This document shows, in pieces, positions 6,004 through 8,648 of a stretch of DNA of 8,648 nucleotides. This stretch comes from an uncultured Pseudanabaenaceae cyanobacterium (GTDB lineage Bacteria > Cyanobacteriota > Cyanobacteriia > PCC-9006 > JAAUQQ01): contig CALLPZ010000169.1 in assembly GCA_938015405.1 (NCBI GenBank), positions 1 to 8,648 of the forward strand, given 5' to 3'. A model generated the notes under the pieces. It saw nothing but the letters and a program-made list of their open reading frames with translations, searched no databases and was not told where the DNA came from. How positions within the stretch are numbered: the stretch's first letter is position 1; each line of letters begins with the position of its first letter. Made by a program: the position numbers and the translations under genes.

Positions 6004-7944
6004 ATGGATAACCCTATTGAACCTACCGCTTCTGTCGGACTGACGACTTCTGACCTGTCGGACTCTGCTCATTTACTGCGGGGGATGGCAACCGCTACGC
6101 AGGCCCTGCTGACGGTTGAAAAATTAGATGAGGCGATTAATCAAGCTTTGGCATGTTTGGGCCAGGCCACCCAGGTGGATCGGGTTTATATCTTTGAGAA
6201 TAATGCCTCGGCTGAGGGGCAAGATCCCAAGACCAGCCAGCGCTGGGAATGGGTCAATGAGGGGATTCAATCTGAACTGGATAACCCGGAGTTGCAAAAT
6301 CTCTCCTATCGCGAGTTTTTCCCGCGTTGGTACGTGGAGATGATGTCGGGGCGAGCTGTCCATGGGGTGGTGAAGGGGTTTCCTCTCTCGGAGCGGCAAA
6401 TCTTGGAGCCCCAAGGGATTTTGTCCTTGATTGTGGTGCCGATCCAGATCGAGCAAAAGTTCTGGGGATTTGTGGGATTAGACAATTGTAGTAAGCCCCA
6501 TGCCTGGTCCTTAACTGAAATCTCAACGCTGTGGTCCATGGCGGGATGTCTGGGGGGGGCGATCGCACGAGATGCGAGGCAACAGCGATTTCAGGCCATT
6601 TATGAATCCCGGCAAGAGAGCTCTAAGCCTACTGGACAGGGCCTGCTCAGAGATTCTCCGAGCCTGTCCCCTCAGCAACTGAGCCAGGCCCTGGCGGAGC
6701 AGCGTCGCCAGACGAAGCGGGAGTTTTTGACGAGTCTGAATCGAGAGTTGAGCCTTCCTCTGCAGGGAGTTCTCAGCCAAGCCCAGCGGCTGACTCGCAC
6801 GTTGAAGCTAGGGCCGGAGGAGCAGCAGGGGCTGGCATTGATTCATCAGCATGGCTCGCAGTTGCTGACGCAAATCGATTGGATGTTGGATCTTGATCGC
6901 CTGCGAGCGAAGGAGTTGCTCCTGAGTCCGGGCCTGGTTCATTTACCAGCCTTTCTCCAGGCGATCGCTGAGGTTTGCCGCCGCGATGCTGGCAAGATAG
7001 ATATGTTGTTGGTGTATCAACCGACTCCCCAGCTCCCCACGGGGGTGATTGTGGATGGTGCTCGCTTGCAGCAGGTGCTGATGGCTTTATTGCAGACGGC
7101 CATTGCTTCGAATCAGGAGGGGCAGATTACGTTGCGGGTTCGGGCGATTGCTCGGCCTAAGTCATCCGAAACGGTCGCACCAGGGGAAACTGAGCCAGGG
7201 GCAGCCGAGGTCCGGACTCGCCTACGCTTTTCGGTGATGCGCGTCCCGGGTCTGCTGCGATGGACTGAGAAGACTGAGGAGGAAGAGACGGCAGCTGCCT
7301 TCTCCGAGAGCTCGGAAATGGAAACTGCGCCAGCGGCCGTTGAAGATAGTCCTGGGAAGGAGCAGAGCAATATTGCCCTAGCGGTTGCCCAAGCCCTTGT
7401 GGAACAGATGGGTGGAAACTTCCTGGGGCGTGACTGGGATGAGAATAGCTATAACTTAGGGTTTGAATTAGAGCTGCCTGTGGAGCCGAATTGGCCTCAG
7501 CGCGTCTTGGCCAGCTCTCGAGTCATGGGCTATGAAGGACCTCGAAAACGCATCTTGATCGTGGATGATCGTTGGGAAAATCGGAGTTTACTAGCCAGCC
7601 TGCTCAAGCCCCTGGGCTTTGAGGTCTGTGAAGCGGCAGATGGTGAGCAGGGGCTGATGCAATTGCAGGAGTTCCAGCCCGACTTGGTGATGACAGATTT
7701 AGTCATGCCAGTGCTAGATGGTTTTGCCATGCTGGCAGAAATTCGTGCCCAATCAGAGTTCGAAGAACTGCCTATTATTATCTCCACGGCTCCGCTGCCC
7801 CTGTGCCAACAGCAGCGCAGTCTTGATCAGGGGGGAGATGATTGCCTGTTGCAGCCGATTCAGCTGCGGGAGCTGCTGCCCTTGTTGCAGAAGCATCTCC
7901 ATTTAGCTTGGGAATATCGAAGCGAGGACCGGGCTCGCAGTTAG
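6004..7944 (+). CDS. GAF / degenerate histidine kinase / receiver protein, probable pseudokinase
   Basis: The product has 646 residues. A well-kept cyanobacterial-type GAF domain (about 25-192) shows VDRVYIFEN, ELQNLSYREFFPRW and FWGFVGLDNC. The kinase-like region follows. The segment FLTSLNRELSLPLQG (241-255) aligns with FLARMSHEIRTPMNG of the neighbouring kinase, placing R247 at the phosphoacceptor His while E248 and P252 are kept. The N box has T365 for Asn, no DxGxG G1 box is visible, and an acidic Glu/Ala/Ser-rich stretch (about 419-452) lies where the ATP lid should be. The G2 box is reduced to SNIALAVAQALVEQMGG (455-471). The C-terminal receiver (516-632) keeps D521, D522, phosphoacceptor D565 (MTDLVMP) and T595, but the conserved Lys is Q617 (CLLQPI). 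The frame is undamaged. It therefore probably senses through GAF and acts by binding or through another kinase's phosphate. The ATG at 6004 is the first possible after an in-frame stop near 5986; M28 is an alternative. Confidence 0.93.
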   Translation: MDNPIEPTASVGLTTSDLSDSAHLLRGMATATQALLTVEKLDEAINQALACLGQATQVDRVYIFENNASAEGQDPKTSQRWEWVNEGIQSELDNPELQNLSYREFFPRWYVEMMSGRAVHGVVKGFPLSERQILEPQGILSLIVVPIQIEQKFWGFVGLDNCSKPHAWSLTEISTLWSMAGCLGGAIARDARQQRFQAIYESRQESSKPTGQGLLRDSPSLSPQQLSQALAEQRRQTKREFLTSLNRELSLPLQGVLSQAQRLTRTLKLGPEEQQGLALIHQHGSQLLTQIDWMLDLDRLRAKELLLSPGLVHLPAFLQAIAEVCRRDAGKIDMLLVYQPTPQLPTGVIVDGARLQQVLMALLQTAIASNQEGQITLRVRAIARPKSSETVAPGETEPGAAEVRTRLRFSVMRVPGLLRWTEKTEEEETAAAFSESSEMETAPAAVEDSPGKEQSNIALAVAQALVEQMGGNFLGRDWDENSYNLGFELELPVEPNWPQRVLASSRVMGYEGPRKRILIVDDRWENRSLLASLLKPLGFEVCEAADGEQGLMQLQEFQPDLVMTDLVMPVLDGFAMLAEIRAQSEFEELPIIISTAPLPLCQQQRSLDQGGDDCLLQPIQLRELLPLLQKHLHLAWEYRSEDRARS

Positions 7945-7954
7945 CGTTGTGCGT

Positions 7955-8410
7955 TTAGCGTCGGAAGCGATGGGCGATCGCCTGGGTGACCAGCTTGGGA
8001 CCTGGCAAGAAGACGATACCCAGTTGCTGCATTAAGCCTTGGGCATCTCCTTGGCCCCAATGCTCTACAATCTGCCCTTGCGATACGCGGTCGATATGCA
8101 TGATCGCAATCTCAATGGTTTGCCCGGTTGCGGGGAGACCTTGGAACGATGCTTGATGAACGGCCCTAAAGCTCCCGCTGGTGATGATGCGGTCTCCTGC
8201 TTCTAGGATTTCGTCGAACTGATGATGCCCTTGGGAAAAGGCATTGAAAAATTCCAATCCGAAAGCAGTGAAGCCTTCGAGATCGAGGGGCTCTGCTATG
8301 CCTGCCATGTGGGCTGTGAAGTCGGGAGCCAATCGTTGTATGGCTTGTTTGAAGTTACCCTGGTCAAAGGCTGCGTAGAACCCTAGGACTAATTCTTGGT
8401 TTGAAATCAT
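7955..8410 (-). CDS. SnoaL-like NTF2-fold protein (ester cyclase family)
   Basis: The 151-residue product is the size of SnoaL-like proteins, small cone-shaped alpha+beta barrels. It starts with a helix typical of the fold (ELVLGFYAAFDQGNFKQAIQRLAPDFTAH, 6-34, visible in parts). It then shows the family pattern of a Gly-x-Pro-Ala-Thr-Gly loop (91-96, GLPATG) before a strand, and ends with IVEHWGQGDAQGLMQQLG (114-131). D122 would be the candidate counterpart of the SnoaL catalytic Asp. SnoaL itself closes a polyketide ring; most relatives have unknown substrates, so no reaction is assigned. No signal peptide or membrane segment is seen. Its stop is 10 bases from that of the convergent kinase-like gene, with no terminator between. 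The gene starts 40 bases after the winged-helix gene and is probably co-transcribed with it. No clear Shine-Dalgarno sequence precedes the ATG. Confidence 0.85.
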   Translation of the reverse strand: MISNQELVLGFYAAFDQGNFKQAIQRLAPDFTAHMAGIAEPLDLEGFTAFGLEFFNAFSQGHHQFDEILEAGDRIITSGSFRAVHQASFQGLPATGQTIEIAIMHIDRVSQGQIVEHWGQGDAQGLMQQLGIVFLPGPKLVTQAIAHRFRR

Positions 8411-8435
8411 GGCTTGAGGCTGCTCTAATGGGCTC

Positions 8436-8455
8436 TGTCGCTAGTTGTCGCTAGT
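8436..8455. repeat. Perfect 10-bp tandem duplication at the end of the winged-helix gene
   Basis: TGTCGCTAGT occurs twice head to tail (8436-8445 and 8446-8455). On the minus strand the first unit met contains the TAG stop of the winged-helix gene; the second TAG falls in another frame. The duplication adds 10 bases to the 40-base gap before the SnoaL-like gene. Confidence 0.85.
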
Positions 8456-8648
8456 TTTTGAGTTGTGCCAAGTAGTAGACCAGTTGATTGGTTTCTCCCT
8501 CCATAATCAGTAAACCCTGGGCTGTAAGTTGCTTGAGGTCTCGCTGGAGCGATCGCCGCGAGACCTGGGGACAGAGCCGTTCAAAATCCTGGATGGTCAA
8601 GCGTTCCTGTTCCAATAGGTAGGCCATGGCTGTCGTTTGGCGATCGTT
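8451..8648 (-). CDS. C-terminal winged-helix DNA-binding domain, N-terminus cut by window edge
   Basis: The frame is open from the right edge to a TAG at 8451-8453 and gives the last 65 residues. The visible part begins NDRQTTAMAYLLEQE and contains VSRRSLQRDLKQLTAQGLL (29-47), a recognition-helix pattern of DeoR-like winged helices. A wing with EGETNQLVYYL (50-60) follows. This arrangement is familiar at the C-terminus of Fic-family and AlbA_2-type proteins, and also in short DeoR-type regulators. Which one applies cannot be told without the missing N-terminus. It lies 40 bases upstream of the SnoaL-like gene on the same strand, so it may share a transcript with it or regulate it. A HIP1 site (8549-8556) lies inside the recognition-helix codons. 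Confidence 0.75.
   Translation of the reverse strand, partial: NDRQTTAMAYLLEQERLTIQDFERLCPQVSRRSLQRDLKQLTAQGLLIMEGETNQLVYYLAQLKN

Larger units (their letters stand above)
563..8556. repeat. Nine dispersed HIP1 octamers (GCGATCGC)
   Basis: Perfect copies start at 563, 1462, 2713, 4067, 5602, 6559, 6961, 7974 and 8549, about one per 960 bases, against roughly one per 65 kb expected for a random octamer. Most are inside coding sequence; those at 4067 and 5602 sit at the two ends of the cry gene. This density marks the DNA as cyanobacterial. Confidence 0.9.

Overview
The window looks like a stretch of cyanobacterial chromosome. The main evidence is nine perfect copies of the palindrome GCGATCGC (HIP1, the iterated octamer of many cyanobacterial genomes) in 8.6 kb, plus protein families typical of that phylum: multi-sensor hybrid histidine kinases with DISDRKQAE-type PAS linkers and a cryptochrome DASH. 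I cannot name the species from sequence alone.

Layout. Positions 1-3774 (minus strand) hold the N-terminal 1258 residues of a very large hybrid histidine kinase: a CBS pair, PAS, GAF, PAS, PAS, HisKA, HATPase and receiver, followed by the first residues of a second receiver cut by the left edge. A short intergenic stretch (3775-4063) follows; it has an imperfect inverted repeat just past the stop of the next gene. Positions 4064-5587 (minus) encode a full-length cryptochrome DASH with a basic C-terminal tail. Positions 5588-6003 form a divergent intergenic region with small hairpins and no convincing gene. Positions 6004-7944 (plus) encode a 646-residue GAF / kinase-like / receiver protein whose catalytic residues are largely gone. 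Converging on it with only 10 bases between stops is a small SnoaL-like (NTF2-fold) protein at 7955-8410 (minus). Upstream of that gene, probably co-transcribed, is the C-terminal end of a winged-helix DNA-binding protein, cut by the right edge (8451-8648, minus).

Functionally, the window combines a blue-light/UV-A flavoprotein with two large signalling proteins, one apparently intact and one apparently catalytically dead. A link between them is only suggested by adjacency. The most interesting object is the degenerate hybrid kinase: its phosphoacceptor His is Arg, its ATP-binding boxes are lost, and its receiver has lost the conserved Lys, yet the reading frame is intact and the GAF domain and the receiver Asp residues are kept. 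That pattern suggests a retained pseudokinase rather than a decayed gene. No mobile element, CRISPR array, tRNA or rRNA was seen, and I found no strong evidence of a wholly new multi-gene system.
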